DNA of 64,000 bases from contig CAKTSA010000002.1 in the NCBI GenBank assembly GCA_934597585.1, forward strand, positions 46,874 to 110,873, given 5' to 3'. The stretch comes from an uncultured Oscillospiraceae bacterium. GTDB taxonomy: Bacteria > Bacillota > Clostridia > Oscillospirales > Oscillospiraceae. The translations under genes were made by a program, and so were the position numbers. The notes below the pieces were generated by a model, which was given only the letters and a program-made list of their open reading frames with translations, did not search any database and was not told the origin of the DNA. Below, one piece after another: positions 24,108 through 32,899 of the stretch (positions are counted from its first letter, which is position 1; each line of letters opens with the position of its first letter).

Positions 24108-24112
24108 AAAAT

Positions 24113-24150
24113 ACACCCCGTCCATCCTCACGTGAGAATGGACGGGGTGT
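24113..24150 (+). terminator. Terminator after tadA
   Basis: A long stem ACACCCCGTCCATCCTCAC/GTGAGAATGGACGGGGTGT with one mismatch; the T tail is weak (TTCGCTTTG). Confidence 0.75.
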
Positions 24151-24191
24151 TCGCTTTGTATTATCTGCGGCGGGGCATTACCGATTGCTTC

Positions 24192-24324
24192 GTAGGGGCC
24201 GATGCCCACATCGGCCCGCACAAATTACGATGGCAGTTGCGGTGGACGGCGGGGCGATGTGGGCATCGCCCCCTACGCTATTCTATCGTACCTGTTTGTA
24301 GGGCGGCATGACCACATGCCGCCG
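24192..24324. repeat. R1 hairpin array, three units
   Basis: Units stand at 24192-24218 (stem GGCCGATG), 24249-24276 (inverted, stem GGGGCGATG) and 24298-24324 (stem GGCGGCATG with CATGCCGCC). All keep the GTAGGG edge and differ in the stem with pairing kept. Confidence 0.8.
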
Positions 24325-24363
24325 CTCCTTTGTGCGGTTATTTTGCGCCAGTATCAATAAAAA

Positions 24364-24402
24364 CCATAAAGCCGAAGGCGGAACGCCCTCGGCTCTTTAT
24401 GG
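24364..24402. other. Hairpin upstream of the SpoIID-like gene
   Basis: CCATAAAGCCGAAGGCG pairs with CGCCCTCGGCTCTTTATGG. It has no good T run rightward and may be a leftover terminator or repeat. The rest of 24403-24589 is AT-rich; I could not fix a promoter there. Confidence 0.5.
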
Positions 24403-24589
24403 CAGGAAGATTGATGAAAAAAGTTTTTTGTCTCTTGCAAGTATTAAGATACCCGAGGGTTGTTAAAAATCATCGTAAGGAATCATTACAAAAGTATTAA
24501 ATATTTCCGCAGCCTTTGTTACAACTGCGTTTCCCCCGTTTTCGCACCCCGTTCTCCCTACACTGACAGGGAGAAAGGATGTGTTGTCG

Positions 24590-25591
24590 ATGAAGCAGAC
24601 CCTTGCAGCCGGTATGCTTTTGCTGATGCTGCTGTTTCTGCCCCCCTGGCTGCGGGCAGAGGAAAGCGCCCCCAAGACGGACGCCGCCCCCACACCCCTG
24701 CAGACGGAGCAAGCCGCTCCGGAGGACGGCGCCGGGTCCGACGCCGCCCACACGGTGCGCCTGTGGCACGACGGCGCCGTGGAGACCATGACGGCGGCAG
24801 AATACCTCCGCTCTGTGGTACGGGGCGAGATGCCCGCCACCTTTGAAGAGGAGGCCCTGAAGGCCCAGGCGGCGGCGGAGCGCACCTATCTCTACTACCG
24901 CATGGCCGCCGGGCCCAAGGCCACCCACCCCGACGCCGACGTGTGTACCGACTCCGCCTGCTGCACCGCCTGGCTCAGCGAGGCGGACGCCAGGGCCAAG
25001 TGGGGCGACAAATTCGACCAGTACGAGGTCAAGATCGACCAGGCGGTGGCGGACACCGACGGCCAGGTGGTGCTGTATGACGGCGCGCCCATCATGGCGG
25101 TGTTCCACTCCTCCTCCGCCGGAGCCACCGCCGCCAGCGGCGACGTGTGGGCGGCGGAGCTGCCGTATCTGGTCAGCGTGAAGAGCCCGGAGACGGAGGA
25201 GGGCATCCCCAACTACCACAGCGTCAACACCTTCACGGCGAAGGAGTTCCGCAGCATTTTCTGCAAGGCCCACCCGGACGCCCAGCTGTCCGGCGACCCA
25301 GACGGCTGGATCAAGGACGTCACGCTGACCGATGCGGGCCGGGTAGCCTCCGCCGCAGTGGGCGGCGTGTCCGTCACCGGCAAGGAGCTGCGGACGCTGT
25401 ATAACCTGCGCAGCACCGCCTTCACCGTGGAGGCATCCGGCGACAGCGTCACCTTCCGCGTCACCGGCTACGGCCACGGCGTGGGCATGAGCCAGTACGG
25501 CGCCAACGAACTGGCAAAAGAGGGGAAAACCTGGCAGGATATCCTGCAGTGGTACTACACCGGCGTGACGATCGGACTGTACAACGGATAA
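24590..25591 (+). CDS. SpoIID/LytB domain protein with signal peptide
   Basis: The 333-residue protein has a signal peptide (LAAGMLLLMLLFLPPWLRA, cleavage after about residue 21) and a low-complexity linker. The SpoIID/LytB domain follows: YLRSVVRGEMPATFEEEALKAQAAAERTY carries the catalytic-type glutamate, with HSSSAGATA and GYGHGVGMSQYGANELAKEG near the end. SpoIID family enzymes are lytic transglycosylases acting on denuded peptidoglycan during engulfment. The ATG at 24590 follows AAAGGAT at 10 nt; an in-frame GTG at 24581 is too close to that site. It could be SpoIID itself or a vegetative paralogue, since no spoIIQ or spoIIID gene is adjacent. Confidence 0.88.
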   Translation: MKQTLAAGMLLLMLLFLPPWLRAEESAPKTDAAPTPLQTEQAAPEDGAGSDAAHTVRLWHDGAVETMTAAEYLRSVVRGEMPATFEEEALKAQAAAERTYLYYRMAAGPKATHPDADVCTDSACCTAWLSEADARAKWGDKFDQYEVKIDQAVADTDGQVVLYDGAPIMAVFHSSSAGATAASGDVWAAELPYLVSVKSPETEEGIPNYHSVNTFTAKEFRSIFCKAHPDAQLSGDPDGWIKDVTLTDAGRVASAAVGGVSVTGKELRTLYNLRSTAFTVEASGDSVTFRVTGYGHGVGMSQYGANELAKEGKTWQDILQWYYTGVTIGLYNG

Positions 25592-25689
25592 AAAGTGTGC
25601 TATATTATATTGTTGTTTACAGAAAGTTCAGGAAAGACCCCACATCTTCGATATAATCAATAGAAAAGACACACTGGGAGGCTATCTAT

Positions 25690-26379
25690 ATGGCACGCAA
25701 CATTCTTGTGGTGGAGGACGACCACAATATCTCCGACCTGATCCGCATGTACCTGGAAAAAGAGGGCTTTGAGGTCCGCATCGCCTACGACGGCGGCAAG
25801 GCCGTGGAGGAATACGACGCCAAAGCCCCGGACATGGTGCTGCTGGACATCATGCTGCCGGTGATGGACGGCTGGGCCGTGTGCGCCCACATCCGGGAAA
25901 AGGGCAAGACCCCCATCATCATGCTGACGGCCAAAGGCGACGTTACCGACCGGATCACCGGCCTGGAGATGGGCGCCGACGACTATCTGGTGAAGCCCTT
26001 CGAGATGAAGGAGCTGATGGCCCGCATCAATGCCGTGCTGCGCCGCAGCGAGATCCCCGACGACACCCGCAAGCGCTTGGTATACGACAAGCTGGTGATC
26101 GACCTGGACAGCTATGAGCTGCTGGTGGACGGCAAGAAGGTGGATACGCCTCCCAAGGAGCTGGAGCTGCTCTATCACCTGGCGGTGACCCCCAACCGGG
26201 TTTACACCCGCAACCAGCTGCTGGACGAGGTGTGGGGCTTCGACTACTTCGGCGACAGCCGCACCGTGGACGTCCACATCAAGCGCCTGCGGGAGAAGGT
26301 GGAGAACGTCTCCGACCAGTGGGCCCTGAAGACCGTCTGGGGCGTGGGCTACAAGTTTGAAGTGAAGCAGCCGTCATGA
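25690..26379 (+). CDS. OmpR/PhoB-family response regulator
   Basis: The 229-residue regulator has a receiver domain with the acidic pocket E9-D10-D11, phospho-acceptor D53 (VLLDIMLPVMDG), the conserved threonine in MLTAKG and lysine in LVKPF. A winged-helix DNA-binding domain follows from about residue 130, ending with RTVDVHIKRLREKVE and TVWGVGYKFE. GGGAGG precedes the ATG. Its stop overlaps the kinase start (ATGA), so the pair is translationally coupled. With the HtrA protease downstream it resembles the CssR-CssS-HtrA envelope stress arrangement. Confidence 0.95.
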   Translation: MARNILVVEDDHNISDLIRMYLEKEGFEVRIAYDGGKAVEEYDAKAPDMVLLDIMLPVMDGWAVCAHIREKGKTPIIMLTAKGDVTDRITGLEMGADDYLVKPFEMKELMARINAVLRRSEIPDDTRKRLVYDKLVIDLDSYELLVDGKKVDTPPKELELLYHLAVTPNRVYTRNQLLDEVWGFDYFGDSRTVDVHIKRLREKVENVSDQWALKTVWGVGYKFEVKQPS

Positions 26380-27839
26380 TCGAACAGTTCAAGCGGAAAT
26401 TCAATAGCCTCTACTGGCATCAGTTCGCCCTGACCGCCGGTATGGTGCTGCTGACGCTGCTGCTGCTGGGCGTCAGCTTCTTCACCCTCAGCTACGGCAC
26501 CACCACCGCCGAAAAGCGGGGCGAGATGCGCACCCGGGCCGAGCTGATCGCCCAGGTGTCCGCCGATTACTTCGCCGCCGCCGGCGACGCCAGTATCGAC
26601 GAGGGCACCGCCCTGCGCAAGCTGGCGGACATGGCCTCCCGCATGACGGATGTGGACTTCCTCATCTGCTCGGCCCAGGGCAACGTGCTGCTGACCACCG
26701 ACGAGGAGCTGGTGGGCCGCAGCATCACCATCCCCCAGGAGATCGTGGACGGCATCCAGTCGGAAAAGGCCCTGTACCAGGGCCGCAGCAACGTCAGCGG
26801 CACCTACAGCGTCAAGAAATTCGCCGTGGCCGTCCCCGTCTCCGGCGACAGCGGGCAGCTGCTGGGCATCGTGCTGGCGGTGATGGACGAGTCGGAGATC
26901 ATGCAGGTGTGGCGTTCCTTCATCGGCATGTTCCTGATGACCTCCGCCATCATTCTGCTGATCTCCTTCCTGGCCAGCTCCGTCACCTCCATGCGGCAGA
27001 TCAAGCCCATCACCGACATGGTGCAGGCCACCCGGGCCTACGCCGCCGGCGACTTTGACGTGCGCATCCCCGAGCTGGACCGCAGTGACGAGATCGGTGA
27101 GCTGGCCCAGTCCTTCAACGCCATGGCGGACTCCCTGGCGGAGACAGAGCGCCAGCGCCGGGACTTCATCGCCAACGTGTCCCACGAGCTGAAAACCCCC
27201 ATGACCACCATCGCCGGCTATACCGACGGCATCCTGGACGGCACCATCCCGCCGGAGCGGGAGAAGCACTACCTGCAGATCATCTCCGACGAGAGCCGCC
27301 GTCTCAGCCGCCTGGTGCGCCGGATGCTGGATATCTCCCAGATCCAGTCCAAGGAGATGAAGAAGGAGGACTTCGACATCTGCGAGGTCATGCGCATCGC
27401 CCTTCTCAGCATGGAGCAGAAGATCAACGACCGGGGCCTGGACGTGGAGACCAATATCCCCGACGACCCCACCATGGTTCAGGGCGACCGGGACCTGATC
27501 ACCCAGGTGATCTACAACCTGCTGGAGAACGCGGCCAAGTTCGCCTCTCCCCGCTCCGCGCTGTATCTGGGGCTGGCCACCAACGATGAAAAGGCCATCA
27601 TCTCCGTCCGCAACCACGGCGCCACCATCGCCCCGGAGGAGATCCCCCTGCTGTTTGAGCGCTTCCACAAATCCGATAAATCCCGCAGCGAGGACAAGGA
27701 CGGCTACGGCCTGGGCCTGTACGTGGTGAAGACCATCCTGGCCCAGCACAAGGAGCACATCTCCGTCACCAGCGAAAATGGCCTGACCTCCTTCGACTTC
27801 ACGCTGCAGCTATCTTCCCCCCACAACACCGAGAGGTAA
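26376..27839 (+). CDS. Membrane sensor histidine kinase
   Basis: The 487-residue kinase has a first TM segment at about residues 15-38, an extracytoplasmic sensor region of about 150 residues, a second TM segment near 188-208, a HAMP domain (RQIKPITDMVQATRAYAAGDFDVRIPELDR), the H-box with phospho-acceptor H270 (FIANVSHELKTPMTT), an N-box (VIYNLLENAAKFA) and G-boxes (DKDGYGLGLYVVK). It should phosphorylate the coupled regulator. The signal may be misfolded protein at the envelope, inferred from the downstream HtrA. Confidence 0.95.
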   Translation: MIEQFKRKFNSLYWHQFALTAGMVLLTLLLLGVSFFTLSYGTTTAEKRGEMRTRAELIAQVSADYFAAAGDASIDEGTALRKLADMASRMTDVDFLICSAQGNVLLTTDEELVGRSITIPQEIVDGIQSEKALYQGRSNVSGTYSVKKFAVAVPVSGDSGQLLGIVLAVMDESEIMQVWRSFIGMFLMTSAIILLISFLASSVTSMRQIKPITDMVQATRAYAAGDFDVRIPELDRSDEIGELAQSFNAMADSLAETERQRRDFIANVSHELKTPMTTIAGYTDGILDGTIPPEREKHYLQIISDESRRLSRLVRRMLDISQIQSKEMKKEDFDICEVMRIALLSMEQKINDRGLDVETNIPDDPTMVQGDRDLITQVIYNLLENAAKFASPRSALYLGLATNDEKAIISVRNHGATIAPEEIPLLFERFHKSDKSRSEDKDGYGLGLYVVKTILAQHKEHISVTSENGLTSFDFTLQLSSPHNTER

Positions 27840-27845
27840 CACAAC

Positions 27846-29144
27846 ATGGATGAAATGAGAGACAAGATCGAGCCCCAGGAGGTGGTGGATTGGTACATCC
27901 CCAGCCAGGGCAAAGAAGTGGTGGACTACTACGTCCACAGCCAACCCCTGCCGGAGAGCATCCGTCCCGCGCCGCCTCAGCCGCCGAAAAAGAAAAAGCG
28001 CCTGGGCCTGTGGATCTTCCTGGGCGTGATGGGCCTGGTGGCAGTGGTGCTGGTAGCCGCCGCGCTGCTGTGGCACGGCACCGGCCACGGCGCCCAGAAC
28101 AGCGACGGCTACGACGGCAGCCAGGACGACGGCGACGCCAGCAGCATCGTGGACATCTTCGCCGACCACGACACCCACATCCCCCGGGTGGACAGCTACG
28201 ACCCCACCGTGCGCATGACCGTCACCGACAGTCACGGCGACGAGCTGGCGGCCCAGTGGATCTTCGCCCAGGTGAATCCCGCCACCGTGCTGGTGGTGGC
28301 CCAGCAGGGGGATAGCGCCTCCCTGGGCACCGGCATCATCATGACCGCCGACGGCTACGTCGTCACCAATGCCCACGTGATCTCCGGCGGCACCGAGTGC
28401 TGGGTGGTCCTGGATACCGGCGTGAACTACGACGCGCTGCTGGTGGGCTATGACGCCGCCGAGGATATCGCCGTGCTGAAGCTGGTGGACGCGGCGGATC
28501 TGCCCACCGCGGAATTCGGCGACAGCGACCTGACCATGGTGGGCGACCAGGTCTACGCCATCGGCAACCCCCTGGGCGTGGAGCTGCGCTGCACCATGAC
28601 CGACGGCATCATCTCCGCCATCAGCCGCGACGTTCTGGTGGAGGGCCGCACCCTGAACGTACTGCAGACCACCGCCGCCCTGAACAACGGCAACTCCGGC
28701 GGCCCCCTCATCAACCGCTACGGCCAGGTGGTGGGCGTCAACACCCTGAAGATGAGCGGCAGCGGCACCCCGGATGAGGCCACGGTGGAGGGTCTGGGCT
28801 TCGCCCTGCCCATCTCCCACGTGTGCTTCGTGGTTAACGACATCATCGCCACCGGCAAGTTCCACGGCGTCCCCACCCTGGGCCTGATGGTCCTCACCCG
28901 GGAAAATGACGACGGCAGCACCTACGTCAGCGTAGAGAGCGTCACCGAAGGCGGCGCAGCCGAAGAGGCCGGCATCCAGGCCGGCGACGTGATCACCGCC
29001 GTGGACGGCCAGAGCGTGGCCATGGTGGACGACCTGATGGCCATCCGCCGCACCCACATCGTGGGCGAGACCATGACTCTCTCCTGCCTCCGGGACGGCC
29101 AGACCCACACATTCACCGTCTCCCTGCGCGCCAACGCAGAATAA
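27846..29144 (+). CDS. htrA: HtrA/DegP-like membrane-anchored serine protease with PDZ domain
   Basis: The 432-residue protein has a cytoplasmic proline- and lysine-rich N-terminus, one TM anchor at about residues 50-72 and an acidic linker. A trypsin-like domain follows with the triad H177 (VTNAHVISG), D207 (AEDIAVLKL) and S284 (GNSGGPLIN). A PDZ domain from about residue 340 (EGGAAEEAGIQAGDVITAVDG) binds C-terminal peptides. It lies 6 nt after the kinase gene, in one operon, and degrades or refolds damaged exported proteins. Confidence 0.95.
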   Translation: MDEMRDKIEPQEVVDWYIPSQGKEVVDYYVHSQPLPESIRPAPPQPPKKKKRLGLWIFLGVMGLVAVVLVAAALLWHGTGHGAQNSDGYDGSQDDGDASSIVDIFADHDTHIPRVDSYDPTVRMTVTDSHGDELAAQWIFAQVNPATVLVVAQQGDSASLGTGIIMTADGYVVTNAHVISGGTECWVVLDTGVNYDALLVGYDAAEDIAVLKLVDAADLPTAEFGDSDLTMVGDQVYAIGNPLGVELRCTMTDGIISAISRDVLVEGRTLNVLQTTAALNNGNSGGPLINRYGQVVGVNTLKMSGSGTPDEATVEGLGFALPISHVCFVVNDIIATGKFHGVPTLGLMVLTRENDDGSTYVSVESVTEGGAAEEAGIQAGDVITAVDGQSVAMVDDLMAIRRTHIVGETMTLSCLRDGQTHTFTVSLRANAE

Positions 29145-29161
29145 GGCTTTGATATGAACAA

Positions 29162-29193
29162 ACACCTGCGGCGTCTTTGACGCCGCGGGTGTT
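29162..29193. terminator. Terminator between htrA and the DUF362 gene
   Basis: The stem ACACCTGCGGCGTC/GACGCCGCGGGTGT with T-rich flanks lies between convergent genes and can serve both. Confidence 0.82.
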
Positions 29194-29200
29194 GTGTTTT

Positions 29201-30292
29201 CTATTGCCAGTTGCCCTTCAGAAACGCCAGCATCTCCGCCGCTGTGGGCGGGCAGCCGGACAGGCTCCGGTCGAAATCCGCCGTACACCGGCCCACGCCG
29301 ATGGCGCCGCATTTGCCCCGATAGCCCTGGCCGATGCCGATCTTCTCCCGGTGGCCCCAGAGCTCATCCTGGCGCTCCAGCTTGTCCAGCGCGTGGATCA
29401 GCATGCCGTAGCAGGCCGAGCAGGCGTCCCGCGGCGCGGTGTATGCCGCCAGCTCCCGCACCCGGCCCGTGGGCCGGCCCGGCGCGGCTGCCGCGCCCCC
29501 ATTGAGCGCGATCACCTCCGCAGCGCCGACGTCGGCACTGCCCACCCCCAGCTGTTCCGCCAGGGAGATATAGGGCACCTCCTCCACATCACAGCCCAGG
29601 ACCTGACAGGCAAACGCGTCCATCAGCACTGGGTCTCTGCCGCAGAGGATCCGGTCCATGACCACCGGATTGCCGCCCTCCTCGAAGTCCAGGTCGCCGC
29701 AGATGTTGTCCACAACGATCAGTTCATTGGGAAAGGCGGCGGCCAGATAGGCGATGGGCCTGTGGAGCCCCAGGGTATGGAAGCGCCGCTTCTCGCTGTT
29801 GGGGATCAGACCCTTGTGGTTTTTCAGCGCGCAGGTCATCACCGTCTGGCAGTGCCCCTTCAGGACCGCTAGATTGATCAGAAAGTCCAGCGCCAGCGCC
29901 TGGTCGCAGATGGTCAGCGGAAAGCCCTGCACCGTTTTCTGCGTGCCGGTATCCGTCTGCAGGTCCAGCAGGTCGACGCCGTATTTCCGGGCCACCGCCC
30001 CGATGCCGCTGACCTGATAGGCACGCTTCGTCCTGTCGCCCACCCATGAGCCCTCCAGGATGCAGAAATTGTCGTAGCCCCGGTCCTGCAGATACCGGAC
30101 CACGCCCTCCACGATCTCCGGGTGTGTGGTAGCGCCGCCGGAGGCCTCCGCCGCCACCACCAGATTGGGCTTGATCCCGATGCGGGCGTGGCGGTCCGGC
30201 ACCAGCTCCTGCAGGCCTGCCTCCTCCAGAAGGCGGCAGGTCATGTCCGCATAGTCCCGGCCGTGGATCATCATGATCTGATTTTTTTCCAT
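29201..30292 (-). CDS. DUF362 domain protein
   Basis: The 363-residue protein has the DUF362 landmarks IGIKPNLV near residue 40, THPEIVEGVVRYL, LINLAVLKGHCQTVMTCALKNHKGLIP and CGRDPVLMDAFACQVLG. DUF362 proteins are often linked to iron-sulfur clusters; here the C-terminal third has several cysteines (ACSACYG, GKCGAIGVGRC, SGCPP), but no full ferredoxin C-x2-C-x2-C-x3-C motif. Function is unknown. It is the last gene of a leftward group with glycerate kinase and an EamA transporter. Confidence 0.85.
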   Translation of the reverse strand: MEKNQIMMIHGRDYADMTCRLLEEAGLQELVPDRHARIGIKPNLVVAAEASGGATTHPEIVEGVVRYLQDRGYDNFCILEGSWVGDRTKRAYQVSGIGAVARKYGVDLLDLQTDTGTQKTVQGFPLTICDQALALDFLINLAVLKGHCQTVMTCALKNHKGLIPNSEKRRFHTLGLHRPIAYLAAAFPNELIVVDNICGDLDFEEGGNPVVMDRILCGRDPVLMDAFACQVLGCDVEEVPYISLAEQLGVGSADVGAAEVIALNGGAAAAPGRPTGRVRELAAYTAPRDACSACYGMLIHALDKLERQDELWGHREKIGIGQGYRGKCGAIGVGRCTADFDRSLSGCPPTAAEMLAFLKGNWQ

Positions 30293-30304
30293 ACCGTTTT
30301 CCTC

Positions 30305-31444
30305 TTACTCCCCGCGGCCCTGCATCGTCCGGCAGAAGCGGATCAGATTCGCCGCGGTAAAGCGCAGATTCTCCCGGCAGTGCTGCCTGACCTCCTCAAA
30401 CACCGCTGGCGCGGGATTGATGGGAAACACGCCGCTGACGCCCTGCTCATAGGCGGCGGCGATGTCCGTCTCGCTGGCGCCCACCAGTGCCGCCACCGGC
30501 ACATGCAGCGCGCTGGCCCTGCGGGCTACGCCGATGACCACCTTGCCCCGCAGGCTCTGGCTGTCCAGCTTCCCCTCGCCGGTGATGACCAGGTCCGCGC
30601 CTGCGGCCTTTTTGTCGAATTCCGCCAGCTCCAGCACCACGTCGATGCCCATGCGCAGCTCGCTGCCGAAAAAGGCCGCTGCGCCTGCGCCGAAGCCGCC
30701 TGCCGCGCCGCCGCCGGGCAGCGTCAGCACATCCCGACCCAGATCGCGGCGGATCACCTCCGCCAGGTGCCGCAGTCCGTCGTCCAGCCGCTGCACCATG
30801 GCGGGGTCCGCCCCCTTCTGCGGGCCGAACACCGCGCTGGCGCCCAGCGGGCCGCACAGGGGGTTGTCGATGTCGCACATGGTCATAAAGGGGAGCTCCC
30901 GCAGGGCCGCCGCGTCGTCCATACGGATGGCGGCGATGCGGCACAGCGTGGCGCCCACCGGAACGAAGGGCTGCCCCTTTTCATCCAGGAAACGGACGCC
31001 CAGCGCGGCAGCCGCGCCGCAGCCGCCGTCGTTGGTGGCGCTGCCGCCCAGGGCCAGCACGATCCGCCTGGTGCCGTGAGCCGCCGCGTGGGCGATCAGC
31101 TGGCCCACGCCGTAGGTAGTGGTTTGCTCCGCGTTGCGGTTCTCCCCCACCATGGGCAGACCCGCCGCGGCCGCCATCTCCACCACCGCGCTGCCGTCGG
31201 GCAGCATGGCGTAAAAGGCGGTGATCGGCTCGCCATACGGCCCTGTGCAGGCGACGGATATCCGCTCTCCGCCCACCGCCGTCAAAAACGCGTCCACCGT
31301 GCCCTCGCCGCCATCCGCCACAGGGATGGCGCAGATCTCCGCCTCCGGCTCCTGCCGGCGGATCTCCTCCTCCACGATCCGGCATATCTCCAGCGAGGAC
31401 ATGGTCCCCTTAAAAGAATCCGGGATCAGCACATACTTACTCAT
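30305..31444 (-). CDS. Glycerate kinase (GarK/GlxK type)
   Basis: The 379-residue enzyme phosphorylates D-glycerate with ATP, giving 2- or 3-phosphoglycerate. The family signature begins VLIPDSFKGTMSS and continues with IPVADGGEGTVDAF, LALGGSATNDGGCGAAAALG and VITGEGKLDSQSLRGKV. Length is normal. It lies 12 nt upstream of the DUF362 gene and 24 nt after the EamA transporter gene, so the three genes are probably one transcript. This suggests uptake or export and use of glycerate or a related acid, which is inference. Confidence 0.93.
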   Translation of the reverse strand: MSKYVLIPDSFKGTMSSLEICRIVEEEIRRQEPEAEICAIPVADGGEGTVDAFLTAVGGERISVACTGPYGEPITAFYAMLPDGSAVVEMAAAAGLPMVGENRNAEQTTTYGVGQLIAHAAAHGTRRIVLALGGSATNDGGCGAAAALGVRFLDEKGQPFVPVGATLCRIAAIRMDDAAALRELPFMTMCDIDNPLCGPLGASAVFGPQKGADPAMVQRLDDGLRHLAEVIRRDLGRDVLTLPGGGAAGGFGAGAAAFFGSELRMGIDVVLELAEFDKKAAGADLVITGEGKLDSQSLRGKVVIGVARRASALHVPVAALVGASETDIAAAYEQGVSGVFPINPAPAVFEEVRQHCRENLRFTAANLIRFCRTMQGRGE

Positions 31445-31468
31445 ACTGTCTCCTCCTTTATCCGCCCA

Positions 31469-32356
31469 TCACGCTCCCGTGTCCGAGGCGGCAGTGCCGG
31501 CTTTTGCGGCCTTTTTCTCATTGTGCATCACGATACCCGCCAGGATCAAGCCTGCGCCGATGAGGCCCTGGACGCCCATGCGCTCCCGCAGGAAGATGGC
31601 GCTCAGCACTGCGGTGGACAGGGGGTTGATGGCGCACATCTGGGCGGCCCGGTCAGCGGTGGTGTACCGCTGGGCCACCGGCTGGAAGGTAAAGCCGAAG
31701 CAGGAGCACACCAGCGCCAGCGCCAGGATCACGCCCCACTCCGTACCGTTCCGGGGCAGGTGGGGCGTCTCCACCAGCAGCGAGCCGATGGCGGCGAATA
31801 CCCCCAGAAAGCCGATCTGGAACATGCCCAGCAGGATGGTGTCCCCCTGGCGGGAGAACCGGCCCGTCAGGATGATGCCCCCCGCGTACAGACAGGCCTC
31901 CAGCAGGCACAGGCCCTCGCCCAGGCCGAACCCGGACAGGCCGTTTTTCAGCGTCAGGAACCCCACGCCCACCAGCGTCACCGCCGCGCACAGCAGCGTC
32001 CGATGGTCCGGGGCCTTCCGGTGCAGCACCGCCTCAAACAGCGGCACGATGACGATGGCCGTGTTCACCAGGAACGACACGTTGGATGCGGTGGTCATGG
32101 TCAGGGCGAACACCTCGCAGGTCATGACGGTGAAGAACACGCCGCCCAGGATCATGCCGTGGAGCAGGTCGGTCTTTGTCACCGTCCGCAGCTTCCTCCA
32201 GAAGATGACGCACAGCACCACAAAGGCCAGACAGAACCGCACCGCCAGCAGATTCAGGGGGCTCATGCTCTCCAGCCCCACCCTGGCAAACAGAAGCGAC
32301 GTGCTTCTGGCGAAGGTCACCCCCGCCAGCAGCCATTCCGCAGCTCTCTTGCTCAT
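31469..32356 (-). CDS. EamA/DMT-family transporter
   Basis: The 295-residue protein has about ten TM helices in two EamA repeats (first about residues 8-135, second about 150-285). It resembles RhaT/EamA metabolite permeases. The ATG at 32354-32356 follows GGGAGGGAG; an upstream in-frame start lies in a hairpin-rich region without a ribosome site. It is first in the EamA-glycerate kinase-DUF362 group and divergent from the LysR gene with a small membrane protein between. The substrate is unknown. Confidence 0.88.
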   Translation of the reverse strand: MSKRAAEWLLAGVTFARSTSLLFARVGLESMSPLNLLAVRFCLAFVVLCVIFWRKLRTVTKTDLLHGMILGGVFFTVMTCEVFALTMTTASNVSFLVNTAIVIVPLFEAVLHRKAPDHRTLLCAAVTLVGVGFLTLKNGLSGFGLGEGLCLLEACLYAGGIILTGRFSRQGDTILLGMFQIGFLGVFAAIGSLLVETPHLPRNGTEWGVILALALVCSCFGFTFQPVAQRYTTADRAAQMCAINPLSTAVLSAIFLRERMGVQGLIGAGLILAGIVMHNEKKAAKAGTAASDTGA

Positions 32357-32409
32357 ACGATCTCCCTCCCGCTTTTGTATATCGTACTCTCCCGGCAAAA
32401 CGCGCCGCT

Positions 32410-32432
32410 GGGGCAAGGCGACGCCTTGCCCC
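32410..32432. other. Perfect 11-bp hairpin between the small membrane gene and EamA gene
   Basis: GGGGCAAGGCG and CGCCTTGCCCC flank a single base. There is no proper T run in either direction; it may stabilise or separate the two messages. Confidence 0.55.
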
Positions 32433-32459
32433 TGACGGCTTGGGGGAGAAAAAAGTTGG

Positions 32460-32675
32460 TCACTTGACGGCCACTGCGGCCTTCAGTTCCGTGGTGGCGT
32501 TCCGGCTGTTGGTCAGGCAGTTGACGGCCATCACGAACCCGGTGCCCGCCAGCATGGACAGGGCCAGCAGCGTCGTGCTGCTTCCCACGCAGCCCAGCCA
32601 GGCGAACAGCACCACCAGAGCCAGGCACACCAGCGCCACCGTCACGCAGACGTTGTTTCTCACATTCTTCTTCAT
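32460..32675 (-). CDS. Small membrane protein, 71 aa, two TM segments
   Basis: The ATG at 32673-32675 follows GGAGG at 9 nt. The sequence begins MKKNVRNNV, then has two hydrophobic helices (VTVALVCLALVVLFAWLGCVG and LLALSMLAGTGFVMAVNCL), and ends in a short polar tail. I do not recognise the family. It lies between the LysR gene and the EamA gene and may belong to the regulated group. A longer lysine-rich N-terminus is possible but has no ribosome site. Confidence 0.65.
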   Translation of the reverse strand: MKKNVRNNVCVTVALVCLALVVLFAWLGCVGSSTTLLALSMLAGTGFVMAVNCLTNSRNATTELKAAVAVK

Positions 32676-32899
32676 GGTCTTGTCCTCCTTTTTGAAATTG
32701 GGGTTTTTCAGATTTTTGTTTTTTCGCTTCCTTGAGGTTGACTTCATCATAGCACGGCTTTATACTTGTGTAAAGCGATAGTATATCACGGTTTCATTGA
32801 TAAAAGTGCAATCGACGCGTTTTTATAACGGGGAAAAATGCACCGATAACAGGCGGTAATGTACCAATAAACGACGGCTATTTGCCGGCAGAGAGGTGA

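Noticed and set aside
30122-32467. 781-codon frame opposite the glycerate kinase and EamA genes
   Set aside because: It is a composition artefact of GC-rich coding sequence on the other strand; the minus-strand genes have clear families.
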